64,000 nucleotides of DNA from contig NW_004955518.1 in assembly GCF_000276665.1 (NCBI RefSeq), positions 1,968,753-2,032,752 of the forward strand, read 5' to 3'. The DNA is from Chinchilla lanigera (Eukaryota > Chordata > Mammalia > Rodentia > Chinchillidae). This document shows, in pieces, positions 1-12,200 of the stretch. The notes under the pieces were generated by a model, which ran no database searches, was not told where the DNA came from, and was given only the letters and a program-made list of their open reading frames with translations. Position 1 is the stretch's first letter. Each line of letters opens with the position of its first letter. The position numbers and the translations under genes are program-made.

Positions 1-111
1 CAAGTGAACATTTCTGGGCATGCGCAGAAAAGAGACCAAATGATCAAAAATCAAGAAAGAAAAAGCAAATAACAGAAATGGGTATGCAGTTAGATCTGAC
101 ATATAACTCTG

Positions 112-205
112 TTTTGTGGACTTTTTTGGAGGGTGCTGGGGAATAAACCCAGGGCCTCATGGTTGCTGGGCAAGTGCTCTACCATTGAGCTATTTCCCCA
201 CCCTT
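112..205 (-). mobile_element. ID SINE (tRNA-Ala-derived)
   Basis: In minus orientation the sequence carries the tRNA-like A box and B box of a rodent ID element, with the A-tail seen as a T run at 121-127. It is flanked by imperfect 13-bp direct repeats (99-111 and 206-218, 12 of 13 identical), as expected for LINE-1-driven insertion. It is more diverged than the ID copy at 42631. Such SINEs are Pol III-derived and encode no protein. Confidence 0.85.
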
Positions 206-206
206 A

Positions 207-668
207 CAGATAACTCTGATATTGAGGTTATCAGAAATAGACCTCATATTGACTGGTCAATATTTTTGTAAAAGTGATGACAAGATGTAAATTTTTACCA
301 AAAAAAATGAATCTTTAAGTAAAGAAACTAATAGAAATTTTAGAACTGAACAATAGAGTATTTTAGAATTGAATTAGAGAGTATTTTAGATTAATAACTC
401 AACAGATTAATTTAGCAGATGATAAGACATAGCAGAATTAGTGAACTAGAAGATAACAAAAGTGGAAGAAAATTCAGATTGAAGAAAAAAGAAAACTAAT
501 GAATATGAATATATGAGAAATACAATTTTTAAAAAAGAACTAATATTTGCGATTGAGCTTACAGAAATAGACCAGTGAAAAAGTAGGCCAGGAGCAATGT
601 TTGAAAAAAGAATGACTGATCACTTTCAATATCCAGATGAAACATGTCAACCCACACATTCAAGAAGC
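207..668. other. AT-rich intergenic sequence
   Basis: No open frame, family-level repeat or RNA gene recognised. The composition is strongly A-rich on the plus strand. Confidence 0.4.
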
Positions 669-800
669 TAATCCCAGTACTTGGGAGGCTGAGGTAGGAG
701 GATTGTTGTGAGTTCAAGACCAACCTGGGCTACAAAGTAAGCTCAAGTCTAGCCTGAACTGCAAAGTGAGACACTGGCTCAAAAAGACAAAAAAAAAAAG
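669..800 (+). mobile_element. B1-type SINE, 5'-truncated
   Basis: A 7SL-derived SINE core beginning in the conserved AATCCCAG segment, followed by the GAGGCTGAGG core, the B-box-like GAGTTCAAGACC and an A-rich tail near 781-800. The second half repeats part of the first (CCAGCCTGG-like segments about 28 bp apart), a quasi-duplication typical of rodent B1. The first ~20 bases of a complete B1 are missing. No clean TSD was identified. Confidence 0.85.
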
Positions 801-892
801 TCTTCACAGGCACAATCTGTGCAGACTACTGCAAGTTTGAAAAGAAAAAAACATAACTGAAGAGCAACTAGAAGAAAAGACTCATTACTTTC

Positions 893-2962
893 TTTTTTTT
901 CTATTTAAATGGCACTTTATTTTTAAAAATAAAAGAAGGAAAACATATTAACAAACAGACATTCATTTAAAAAATAGCATAAGAACAATACAAGAAATAC
1001 AGAGTTACAGACAAAGTGGTAGGAAATTAACAGTGGTTGTTGTACTACTTATTGATATCTTCAAAGTGGTTTCTCAGGAAAACAAATACAGACATGCAAG
1101 ATTGATCAAAGAAGTAATCATTAACTGTTCCTTTCAGTTGTGATAGAAGTCAGTGATAGAAGTCAGTAGTACAACTATGTTAGCTATCATGTATACATAC
1201 ATACATAATTACCCCTTCTATCTTTTCTCTGTTCCCTCACCCCAGTTGCTCTTTACCTTTGAGCATTTTCCTTTTGTTTCACAATGTCTGTCATACCTCC
1301 TAATTTTTATTCACTTTTCAGGTTCTTACATTAGTGAGACAATATATTGCTTACACATGGAGGTCTGGTTTATTTCACTTATGAGTATGGTCTCTAGTTG
1401 TGACCATTTACCTGTAAAAGCCTCGAGTTTATCTTTCTTAATACCTGAGTAATATTCCATTATATAAAAGTACCACAATTTTTTTTACCCATTCCTCAAT
1501 GAATGGACATTTGGGTTGCTTCCACAATTTAGCAATTACAAATTGTGCTGCTATAAACATGGGTGCACATATATCACTGTGATATGATGTTTTCAGATCT
1601 TCTGGGAAAATACCCAAAAGGGAAATAGCTGGGTTGAATGGGACCTCTAGATTTAGTCTTCTGAGGAATCTCCAAACTGATTTCCACAGTGGTTTCACCA
1701 GTCTGCCTTCCCACCAGCAGTGGAGAAGAGTTCTTATTTCTCCACAGGCTGGCCAGCATTTGTTATTGGCTGATTTCTTAATGCTAGCCATTCTTACTGG
1801 GGTGAGATGAAATCTCAGTGTTGTTTTAATTTCCAATTCTCAAGTGACTAATAATGCTGAATATTTTCTCATATATTTATTTGCCATTTGTATTTCTTTA
1901 TCTGAGAAGTGTGTGTTCATCTCAGATGCCCATTTTTGGATTGGGTTTTTGAATTTGGGGGGGCTGATATTTTTTAATTCTTTATATGTTCTAGATAGAA
2001 GACCTTTGTCCAAGGGAGAGTCAGTTAAAATTTTTTCCAAGTTTGTGGGTTTTCTTTTTACTCTGCTGGTGATTTCTTTAGATGTGCAGAAACTTTTCAG
2101 TAAGATGAGATCCCAGTTGTTGATTCTTTGAAGTATTTCCCTTGTGGTTTGGTTTTCATTCATGGACTCTCTGCCTACCCCTATGTCTTTGAGAGTTTTA
2201 CCTACTTTCTCTTCCAACAGATTTAGTGTTTATGTTTTAATATTGAGATCTGTGATCCATTTTGACTTGAGTTCGGTGCATGGTGATGGACTTGGGTCTA
2301 TTTTCAGGCTTTGGAAGGTAGCAAGCTAATTTTTCCAGTACCATTTATTAAAGAGGCTATTGTTCTTCCAGTGAGTTTGTTTGGCCCCTTTATCAAAGAT
2401 TGGGTGGCTGAGTGTGTTTGTGGTTGTGGCTGTTTCTTCCAGTCTGTTCTATTCATCCTCAGGTCTGCTTTTTAGCCAGTACAATGTTGATTTTATTACA
2501 GTAGCTTTGTAGTATAATTTCAGGTCAGGGATTGTGATTCCACCTGACTTGTCTTTGTTGCCCAGGATTGCTTTTGCTATTCTGGGTGTCTTTTGGTTCC
2601 AGATGAATTTAAGAAATATTTTCTTGTGATCTGTGAGGTATGCTAATGGTAGTTTAATGGGAATTGCATTGAATCTGTACAACAATTTTGATAGTATGGC
2701 CAATTTTCACAATGTTGCTTCTTCCTATCCATGAGTAGGAATTTTTTTCCATTTATTGAAATCCTCTTCAGTCTCTTTTTTCAGATTACTGTAGTTTTCA
2801 TTGAATAGATCTTTCACTTCTTTTGTTAGATTGATTCCTACATATTTCAGTTTCTTGGATGTTATTGTGAAAAGTATGGTTTTCTTAATTTCTCTCTCAA
2901 TCTGTTTGTTGTTTGTGTATAGGAATGCTATAGATTTTTGAGTGTTAATTTTGTATCCACCT
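893..2962 (-). mobile_element. LINE-1 retrotransposon, 5'-truncated
   Basis: About 2.07 kb of L1 in minus orientation: the tail is the T run at 893-900, the 3' UTR runs to about 1437, and the ORF2 C-terminal half runs from about 1438 to 2962. Perfect 20-bp direct repeats flank it (873-892 and 2963-2982), so both ends are defined by TSDs and the 5' truncation is original. The 3' UTR closely resembles those at 18.0-18.9 kb and 13.1-13.6 kb, so it belongs to the same relatively young family. Confidence 0.95.
1438..2940 (-). pseudogene. L1 ORF2 C-terminal half, broken
   Basis: ORF2 encodes the endonuclease/reverse transcriptase of L1. Here only the region after the RT palm remains, in several frames on the minus strand: 2449-2703 (post-RT segment with [19 protein letters not shown] residues), 1840-2217 (a segment rich in Lys and Glu) and 1438-1836 (the C-terminal Cys-rich domain, with two cysteines and LLHCWWE still visible). 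The final cysteine of that cluster is replaced by glycine. Several frameshifts and stops separate the pieces. The endonuclease and RT catalytic domains are absent, so the copy is dead. The plus-strand frames here are shadows. Confidence 0.9.
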
Positions 2963-2982
2963 AGAAAAGACTCATTACTTTC

Positions 2983-4586
2983 AAAATAACAAGTACAAAT
3001 CTACTACTTCTCAACATAAATAATGGCAGTGAAAAGATAATAGTGAAGCATCTATGAAGTGCTGAAATAAAATGACTGCCCACCTAGAATTCTACATTGG
3101 TGGAAAATATTTTTCAAGGATCATAGAAAGTAAAGATGTTTTCTTAGAACTAAAAAAGTAAATAATTATTTACCAGCAAAACAAAACAGTAATAAATATT
3201 TATAATAATTTTTTTAGAAGACAAAACATTATTCTAAATGATATGACAGGATTTCTGGAAGAGTTCTGGAAAGGGTGAACATGATTAAATATGTTGAGTG
3301 TATCAAACAATAAAATAAAAAACTTAATATCTATGGAGCTTAAAATAAAACTGAAATAGATAACAATAACAGCACAAAAATATGTAGGGAATAAATGGTG
3401 TTAAAGTATTTTATGGTCTTTGTATTGTCTAGGAACTGTTAAAAATACTAATTTATTATAGACAATAAATCTAGTGTATGATAATATCTAAATTGATCAC
3501 TAAAATGATAACTAATATGCTGATAAAAGAAATAAATTGAGCAATAGTTGAATACTTCAAAAAGTATAAGAAGTGAGAAGGACTGATGGCTTAATAAAAA
3601 CAAGTATGATGATGGTAGAAAAATAAACATAAAGAAAAACATGTACCTACTTCTAAAGTTCTCTTCCTGCCTTTTTAATCTGATATAACTACACGTAGTG
3701 ACCCAGTGTCTTCCCGCCTTGTGAAGCTCTAGTCTCCCAGTAAACCACAATGATAGCAACAAAATCAGAATTGAGAAATTTACCCAACTCCCCTCAGGCT
3801 ACACAGATAGTTCCTCTCATTCAATTTCCTTTTTTCATCCACAGCCACCCTTCTTTTACCTTTCTGCATTGAATTTACTGAGAGCAAAAGTAAAATCCTT
3901 TAATCTTCCATTTTAGGACCTATATTTGAAAAAGATTAAAGAATCAAACAAAATCAGTTTCCAAACCTTCAATTTTCCAGGCTCACAGGCATTCTCCCTC
4001 ACTCAGCAATGAAGGTGGCTTTGAGCCATCTGTTACCTCCTGTGAAACATTTCCTAGAGCTCTCACTGATGATTGCTGTACTTCTTTTGTTATAGAAGAA
4101 GAAAAAGAAAGAAAAAGGGTGGGAGGTCCCCCTGGCCACCCGCATGCACAGCTTTGTTTACTAGTCCTCTAGTTTCCTCGGGAGACCCTGCCAAGGAGAA
4201 ACTCCACTGAGCCCACAACAGCCATTTCTCATTAAACCCACAATTTAAGTGAGACCCAGAGTGAAAAATTGCAAAACAGGAAGCCTGCAAATTGCATCAA
4301 AACAATGTTATTAGACATGGGAGTAAAAGACCCTTTATGATGCAGGCTTTTGGGATGAGACCTAGAATCTTGAGGTGGGATTTAGGGCTTTGTGTGTTGA
4401 CTCCTAGGGGAACTTGCTTCCCTTCCTTTAGTGACTACGGTGCATCTTGCAGATACTTGTGCCTACTGTCAGTAACCCAAACTCTTGTAAGAGGTGCATG
4501 CTGACCAAAGGTAGGGTGACAGTAGGTCCTGGTTTGCCAGCAAACAGTCTCCTATTACACCTATTGTCCTAGGGTCATGTTTAAGA

Positions 4587-4589
<3 letters not shown>
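2983..4589. other. Intergenic, no gene recognised
   Basis: Mostly AT-rich unique-looking sequence. The minus-strand frame at 3448-3762 is hydrophobic and low in complexity, and the frame at 4090-4290 lacks any recognised domain. I see no coding support for either and no confident repeat family. Confidence 0.4.
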
Positions 4590-4662
<73 letters not shown>

Positions 4663-4672
4663 GTCTCTCTCT
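4590..4672. repeat. (CT)n microsatellite
   Basis: About 83 bases of almost pure CT dinucleotide, with two GT interruptions near the right end. On the minus strand it reads as an Arg/Glu repeat, which explains the apparent open frame there; that frame is an artefact of the repeat. Confidence 0.98.
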
Positions 4673-5049
4673 CAAGTGTCCTGTTTTGGATAATAAAATT
4701 CACGGATATCCTAACTTAAGATCAATATGCCTCATGATGCAACAAAAAACTCATGTTCTCTTCTGTGGGGGATTGCAGACTTGTTTGGATGCCAAAGATG
4801 AATCTTGCCAATTTCATCTGTGTTCAACTAGGTTCACCCGCTGATGGATTTGAATTTGGCCCAGACTGCTTGAAGCCAGACTGCCAAGGCTGGTGTTACA
4901 AAAACAAGGTACCCTATCCCAGAAAAGCATTTACAGCTTGTCCAATGAGCCAAGAGACATGGATGTGGACTCTTGTTATTTAGTTACTTTCCTCTGCTGT
5001 CTTACTTTTAAGCTCTATACTGTTCAGTGCAGTGCAGTGTTCACTAGTA
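4673..5049. other. Intergenic; short unassigned frame
   Basis: A 76-codon plus frame at 4753-4983 has six cysteines in its second half but no recognisable family, no splice-site context and no neighbouring exon. It is most likely a chance frame. Confidence 0.3.
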
Positions 5050-5296
5050 ACTGGCTACTGAGTACATAAAAGGTGACTAGTTTAAACTGAGCAGTGCTCT
5101 AAGTGTAAAATGAACACTGGATTTTGAAGACAATACAAAAACGGTCAAGTATCTCATGAGTAATTTTCATATTGATTACATATTAAAATAGTGATATTTC
5201 AGGTATATTGGTTTAAGTTAAATTCTTTATTAAAATTAATTTCACCTCTAAGATTTTTTTTTTACTTCTTAAATGTGCCTATTAGGAATTATAAAT
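5050..5296 (+). mobile_element. MER5-like hAT-Charlie relic
   Basis: The segment contains the CTGGCTACTGAGTACAT-like start, the GTGCTCTAAGTGTAAAATG segment and the internal AT-rich stretch that I recognise from ancient non-autonomous hAT (Charlie/MER5-group) elements of mammals. The terminal inverted repeats are too decayed to delimit exactly. The exact subfamily is uncertain. Confidence 0.5.
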
Positions 5297-5299
5297 ACC

Positions 5300-6492
5300 A
5301 ACATATCTTATACTATTTTGCTATTACAGTAGCAAATCTAGTGCTAATCTAGTGCTTATGATATCCACCCAGGGAGCTGGAACTAAGCAAAAGATTTAGC
5401 TTTATTTCAGATTCTCTTCAGCTGTCTTTGTTTCCTTCTTATCACAGGTCTAACACAAATTTAAGTGAGATAATAAATATTAATTATCTACCACGTAGTT
5501 AGGAACTCAATAAATGTTAATATAATTTTCCTCCCCTAGACCAACTGATTTCATTCCTCTTAAACAAATAAGATTTTTTCCATTACAGAGTATCTCTGCT
5601 CTATAATTAGTAAGACAAAACTGTTTACCATGAATTCATCTTGTTCATCATTTATTTATATTCCTTTGCCTCAGTAGATATTGCTACCACATTTTAAGGT
5701 GATTTATTTTATTTGTTCTTATATGTATATACATGACATATTAGTAAAACTACTGAGATAATCAATTTAAGTAAGTTGTGAACATGAAATGTAACAAATA
5801 GTTCTTTATTCAGGTGAAATATAATGAATTTAAGAGTGAAAAGTTTAAATTGTTTTTCAGGAAGATGATAAGTTTCAGAAAAAATGAAAAATGCCTTTAC
5901 ATGTGCACCAAATAAATACAGAATCTACATCTATTACATCACATTAAGCAGAGTATGCCAACCAATTAAGAGTTGGGCGGTTATTGTATTTTCCATACAA
6001 AGCCAATTTATTAAAAAGGATCAAGCTTACTTAAGATGATTCTGGCTGTTATTTAGATAATGAAAAACATGCAATTACAGGGATGTTCCAAGGTTCAGAA
6101 AGAGGTGATGGCAGTTTGGTATATACAGCATGATAAAATAGAATTTAGGGAAAATAATATCAGGAGAAAAAAAATCCCATGATTGTAGTAGCCACACCCA
6201 GCTATAGACAGCATAAAATTATTCCTTTCTATGGTATTAATTTTTCTATGTGGAAATTTGGGCCTGGTTGCACTTATATGTATAATTTGAAGTAGTGATT
6301 TTAAACTTAATGTTATAGAATTTCTTCATGTTATAAAATATTTTCTAAATATATTAAACATCTGCACAGCATTGTACTAATACTTGGCATTGCCCACTTA
6401 GCTATTTTCTACTGTTGGTCTCTTTAGGTTGGGTAAAATATCTTGCTACTTTAAATTACATTAACTTTTTATTACTACATCTTCACTGTTGA
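5300..6492. other. AT-rich intergenic, nothing recognised
   Basis: No coding frame of interest and no repeat assigned with confidence. Confidence 0.4.
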
Positions 6493-6585
6493 GTCTTCCT
6501 TTTTTGGGAGGTGGGTACTGGGAATTAAACTCAAGACCTTGCACTTTCCAGACAGGTGCTTGTGCTGCCAAGCTAAATCCCCAGC
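6493..6585 (-). mobile_element. ID SINE (tRNA-Ala-derived)
   Basis: Minus-orientation ID element with the short T run at its left end and the GAGCTAAATCCCCAGCC-type 5' end (here AAGCTAAATCCCCAGC) at its right end. Imperfect 18-bp direct repeats flank it (6475-6492 and 6586-6603, 16 of 18 identical). Confidence 0.85.
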
Positions 6586-6764
6586 CTACATCTTCACCAT
6601 TGAAAGTCAAGGTGTAGTTACTAGGATAGAAGTTATGAACATTTTAAATCTTTACATTTATTGTCAAGTAGCTTCAAATTCAAGGATATTTTTAAAGAGG
6701 AGTGTTTTATTATTTTCAGATTCAGGCAATAGTAAAACTAGGTGAACAAACTGTTTTCAGATAA

Positions 6765-7325
6765 AATGTTCATTCAGTCAGTGTCTATTGAACACAGTTC
6801 TGTACCAGCAACTCTCCAGATGTGAATACAAAGAAAAATAAAACATCTTTCCCTCAGGTAGAGATTTACATTAATAACTCTAAAGGAATAAAACATATTG
6901 AAAATGACTTATTTTCATAAACATTTTAACTATTTACTTGAATTCCTACTCAGATTTTAAATTATTTTCATATAAGTAATCACTAGGTAAATTTCAGCCC
7001 CTGATAAAATTACTAAATATTATAAATTAGTAATCAAAATTAATTCACTTTTCTTTTGTTGTAATTAAAAGGGCCTAAGTTTGTAGTTTAGTCTGAGATG
7101 TGACTAGTGTCATTCAGTGGGCTATCCAGATGGAAAATTAAGTTTCTATGAGAAGTTGAATCAATCTGTGAGGGAGACCCTCTTCATTCTTATCCCTATT
7201 TCCAAAGAGCCAAGATTCAACCTCCACTCATTCACTGAACAATACCTTTGGAACACTTAATACATGGTAGGTAACATTCTAGACACTGAAGACTGGTGAA
7301 CAAAATAGACAAAAGAAATCTCTAA
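6765..7325. repeat. Two ancient mammal-wide repeat relics
   Basis: Two segments, about 6765-6865 and 7220-7325, share the pattern TATTGAACACAGTTCTGTACC / GGAACACTTAATACATGG followed by a 'fifty-base later' AACAAAATAGACAAAAG-type block. I recognise this arrangement from old interspersed repeats shared by mammals but cannot name the family safely. The stretch between them is AT-rich and featureless. Confidence 0.35.
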
Positions 7326-7510
7326 TAAATACACAATGTCTTAGTTTGTTTCTTCTTGGTGTAATTGATAACACAGACTGGGTAATTTGTGAGAGGTAAA
7401 AGTTGATGTGATTCACAGCTCTGGAGGGTGGGAAGTCCAAGAGTATGACTCTGACATCCAAGGAAGGGTTTTTTTGATTTGTCAGAAGATGGAGGAGGGC
7501 CCTCCCCAAC

Positions 7511-8035
7511 TGGAGCTGAGTTGCACCTTGAACAGTTTTGGGAACTCCAGTGACCTGCTGCCAACCCCACATACAAGCTTGGGATCCAGGCAAAAACCTG
7601 GACAGCTTTATGGGCCTGGGATCCACTCCTCCCCCTTCTCCCCTGCCTCCCCTGTTGGAGCTGAGCTGCATCTCGCACAGCTTCGGGAACTCTGGTGAGC
7701 TGGCTCCACCTCTGCCCCAATAGCTTGGGAGCCAAAGGGAGCCACAGACAACCTCAAGGGTCTTGGGTACTTCTCGCTGCCCACATCCTGGGCCCTCAGG
7801 GGAGCTAAGCTGAAACTCAAACAGCTTCAGGGACCTCAGTGACTGTGCACTTACCCCCTCCACTGGTGTGGGAAACCAGCCAGGTAGTGGCAGTGTATGG
7901 AGACACAGTGACCATGACCCACCCACTACTACACCCCAGTGGAAACAGGGCTGAAACCTGGACAGCTTTGGGAATCTCTGAGTGGGAGCCAAGCTGAGCC
8001 ACAGACAGCTGTGGGAGCATTGGGGATCACACCCC
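7511..8035 (+). promoter_or_regulatory. L1 5' leader with ~144-bp monomers
   Basis: A GC-richer leader in which the block GGAGCTGAG..GCA..ACAG.TT.GGGAACTC recurs at 7511, 7656 and 7800 (spacing 145 and 144 bases), followed by decayed partial units near 7940 and 7990. Each unit also holds a CTTGGGA-type block in its second half. In murid rodents tandem monomers of this kind form the L1 promoter; a promoter role here is inferred by analogy. Long open frames on both strands in this stretch are by-products of its base composition. Confidence 0.65.
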
Positions 8036-8160
8036 ACACACACACACACACCACCGAGGGAGTCACACTGCACACCAGCGACTTTTGGGTCCTTGCCGCT
8101 CTACTATGACATCATCCTGGGAGTGAGGCTGAGCTCCAGGGAACCTCTGCATCTCTGAAA

Positions 8161-9159
8161 ATGATAAAACAAAGGAGCAAAGTGCAATCTCAGACCTCTA
8201 CCCCACCCAGAACAAGTCCAGGAGATATCAACACAGATAAGCTTGAAAGTCATACACCTGAAATTTCTGAAATGATAGCAGCTGAAGTAAAGAAACAACT
8301 CCATCAGGCCATAGAAGACATCAGATGAGAAATAATCTCTGAAGTAAAAAAAGAAATGGCAACAACAACAAAAGAATTGCTTAGCACATCTAAAGAAGAT
8401 ATAGGAAAAAATAGAGGAGCATAGTAAGTTAATGGAAACCTTGAATGAACAGTATAGGAAAGAACTGGATTGCATGAAACAGATTCAAACAGATATCCAG
8501 GAAATTAAAACTTCCATCAAAAGCTAGCAAAACTACTTGAATGAAGCTGAAGATAGACTTTCAGACCTTGAAGACAGCATTGCTGTGAATTACTGTGAAG
8601 GAAGGATCTCTAAAAATAACAAGAAACCAAGAAATTACAATTTAACAGCTGCAAGATGAAGCAAAGAAAACAATGTAAGACTAACAGGTACAATGAAACA
8701 CCAGGTGTCAGCACAAATTACATAAAAAGACTATTTGTGGAAGTAATAGCAGAAAAGTTCCCAAGCATGGAAAAAGAATTGGACCTTCAGATAAGGGAGA
8801 CACATAGAACTCCAACTAGCCATAACCAAAATAAATCTACACCCAGACAGACAGTGATCAAGAGCCCAGAAATTCAACAAAAGAACAGAATATTAAAAGC
8901 TGTTAGACAAAAGAAACACATCATCTATAAAGGAAAGCCCATCAGAATCACAGCAGATTTCCCAACACAAACCATCAAGTCAAGAAAAGCTTGGAGTGAA
9001 ATATTTCAAGTTCTGAAAGAAAACAATGTCCAACCCAGACTGATGTACCCTGCAAAGCTATCCTTCAAAATTAATGGAGAAATAAAATATTTTCACAATA
9101 AAGATCAACGGAAGAACTTCATCTGTGCGAAACCAACCCTACAAAGAGAGTACTTTTAG
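8161..9159 (+). pseudogene. L1 ORF1 (RNA-binding protein), broken
   Basis: ORF1 encodes the trimeric RNA-binding chaperone of the L1 ribonucleoprotein. The first ATG at 8161 opens a Ser/Thr/Pro-rich N-terminus that passes into a Lys/Glu-rich coiled-coil segment, but an in-frame TGA occurs at 8326-8328. A one-base shift follows near 8410, and a TAG follows near 8524. The C-terminal part is intact as a 167-codon frame (8656-9159) spanning the RRM-like domain and the C-terminal domain, including the KGKPIRITADF and YPAKLSFKINGEIK segments that mark the family. The usual protein is ~340-370 residues; the joined region is of that size. Confidence 0.9.
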
Positions 9160-9285
9160 TAAAAAGACATTCTAGACAGAGATAAAAAGGACCACAACTT
9201 TAAGAACAACAAGAGAAGGGAAACCCGAAGCAGAACAAACAATTAAACAGAGGGAAACAAGAGGAACCAACAGCAGGAAAACAAC

Positions 9286-12200
9286 ATGACAAAGATAAGC
9301 CAATACATATCAGTTATAACTGTCAATGTAAATGGACTCAATTCACCAACCAAAAGAAGTAGACAGGAAGATTGGATCAAGACACAAAATCCAACAATAT
9401 GCTGTATACAAGAAACACATTTAACTCAAAAAGAAATTCATAGACTGAAAATCAAAGGATGGAAAATAATACTCTATGCAACAGGCACCCAGAAAAAAGC
9501 AGGTGTAGCTATTCTGTTTGCAGACAATGGGAACTTCAAACCAAGAACAATTAAAAGAGATAAAGAAGGTCACTACATACTTGTGAGGGGAAAACTTCAA
9601 GAGGAAGAGATAAAAATCATAGACATCTATGCACCAGACACAGGAGCACCCAAGTATATAAGAAAAATTTTAACAGACATGAAAAATGAAATAAGCAGCA
9701 ACACAGTCATAACAGGGGACTTTACTACCCCATTGTCACAAAGAGATAGACTACCTAGACAAAAAATTAGCAAAGAAATACAGAACTAAACCAAATTTGT
9801 GAATGAATGGAAACTCTGTACAGAGTGTTCCACCTAACAGCATCAGAATACACATTTTTCTCAGCTGCACATGGGACATTCTCTAAAATAGACCACATGC
9901 TAGCACATAGTATATGCTTAAGGAAATGCAAAGAAGTTGAAATTATCTCATGCATACTATTAGACCATAGTACAATGAAATTGGAAATTAATGACAAAGG
10001 AAATCGCAAGAACTCCATAAACAAATGGAAATTAAATAGCACCCTCCTGAACAATCAATGGGTCACACATGAAATCAAAGAAGAAATTAAACAGTATGTA
10101 CAATCAAACAAAAATGTAAGTGCAACTTGCAGGAACCTGTACTATGCAATGAAAGCAGTTCTCAGAGGGAAATTTATAGCAGTGAATTCCTACCTCAGGA
10201 AAACAGAACGAGCACAAGCAAACAATCTTATGCTGCACCTCAAACTTCTAGAAAAAGAACAAATCAAACCAAAACCCCAGAGATGACATGAAAGTATAAA
10301 GTTCAGGGCAAAAATTAATGCAATGGAGATTAAAATAATACAAAGAATTAATGAATCAAAGAGTTGGTTCTTTGAAAAAATAAATAAAATTGATACACCC
10401 CTAGCCAACCTTATCAAAAACAAGAAAGAAAAACTGAAATACATGCAATAAGGAATGAAATCACTACTGATCCTGTAGAAATTCAGAAGATCATCAGCAC
10501 CTACTTTGAAAATATTTACTCTCATAGGATGGAAAACACAGAGGAAATGGACAGATTTCTGGATACATATCAACTACCAAAGCTGAATGAAGAAAATATA
10601 AAAATCCTGAATAACCCTATATCAGTAAGCAAAATTGAAAATGTAATAAAAAACTTGCAAATGAAGAAAAGCCTAGGTCCTGATGGATTTACAGTTGAAT
10701 TCTACAAGAAATTTAGAGAAGATTTAATGCCAATACTTATCAAACTCTTTAAGGAAATTGAAAAGGAAGGAATTCTCCCCAACTCCTTTCTGGAGGCAAG
10801 TATTATCCTGATACCAAAACCAGAGAAAGACACAACCAAAAAAGAGAACTACAGGCCAATCTCCCTAAGGAACATAGATGCAAAAATTCTCAATAAAATA
10901 CTAGCAAACAGAATGCAACAAATCATCAAGAAAATTATACACCATGACCAAGTGGGATTCACCCCAAGAATGCAAGGGTGGTTCAATATCTGTAAATCAA
11001 TTAATGTAGTACACCATATTAATAAAGCCAAAGACAAAAATCACATGATCATCTCCATTGATGCAGAAAAAGGTTTGATAAAGTCCAACACTTATTTATG
11101 ATAAAAACCCTACAGAAAATTGGCATAGATGGACTTTATCTCAATATGATAAAAGCCATCTATGAGAAACCAACAGCTAACATCACACTATATTGTCAAA
11201 AACTGAAAACTTTCCCTTTAAAGTCAGGAACAAGACAAGAATGTCCACTATCACCACTCCTATTCAATATAGTTCTGGAAATATTAGAGCAATTAGACAA
11301 GAAAGAGAAACAAGAGGAATAAGGATAGGAAAAGAAGAAGTGAAAAAATAATTATTCACAGATGACATGATACTCTACATAGAAGACTCCAAAAAACTCC
11401 ACCAAAAGGCTTATAGATTGAATAACTAAATTCAGTAGCACAGCTAGATACAAAGTCAACACTGAAAAATCAATAGCATTCCTATACACAAACAGCAAGC
11501 AGACTGCGAGAGAAATTATTGTAACCACACCTTTCAAAATAGCATCTAAAAGAATGAAATACTTAGGAATCAATCTAACAAAAGAAGGAAAAGATCTATA
11601 CAGTGAAAATTATAGTACTCTGAAAAAAGAGGTTGAAGAGGATTTCAGAAAATGGAAAGTTGTTCCTCTCTCATGGATAGGAAGAACCAACATTATGAAA
11701 ATGGCCATACTCCCAAAATTGTTTTACAGATTCAATGCAATCCCAATTAAAATACCATTAGTATAGCTCACAGACCTGGAAAAAAACATTCCTAAAATTC
11801 ATTTGGAACCAGAAGAGGCCTAGAATAGCAAAAGCAATCCTGGGAAAAAAAAGGAAAGGCAGGCAGTATCACACCCCTGACTTGAAATTATACTACAAAG
11901 CTACTGTGATAAAATCAGCATGGTACTGGAAAAAAAAACAGACCTGAAGATCAGTGGAACACACTGGAAAATGCAGACACAGCTACAAACACATTCAGCC
12001 ACCTCATTCTCAACAAAGGGGCCAAACATGTTCACTGGAATAAAGATAGCCTCTTTAATAAGTGGTGCTGGAAAAACTGGCTTTCCACACGTGGAAGACT
12101 AAAACTAGACCCATGTCTATCACCATGCACTAAACTAAAGTCAAAATGGATCAAAGATCTAAATATCAAAACAGAAACACTAAATCTACTAGAAGAGAAA

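Noticed and set aside
4469..4675. Arg/Glu repeat protein on the minus strand
   Set aside because: It is a direct translation of the (CT)n microsatellite at 4590-4672.
4753..4983. Cysteine-containing 76-codon frame as a possible secreted peptide or exon
   Set aside because: No signal peptide, no flanking splice sites and no recognisable cysteine spacing.
7279..8073. 264-codon minus-strand frame, the longest in the window
   Set aside because: It runs antisense through the L1 5' leader and into the flanking LTR, with no domain; long frames are expected in this stop-poor GC-rich repeat.
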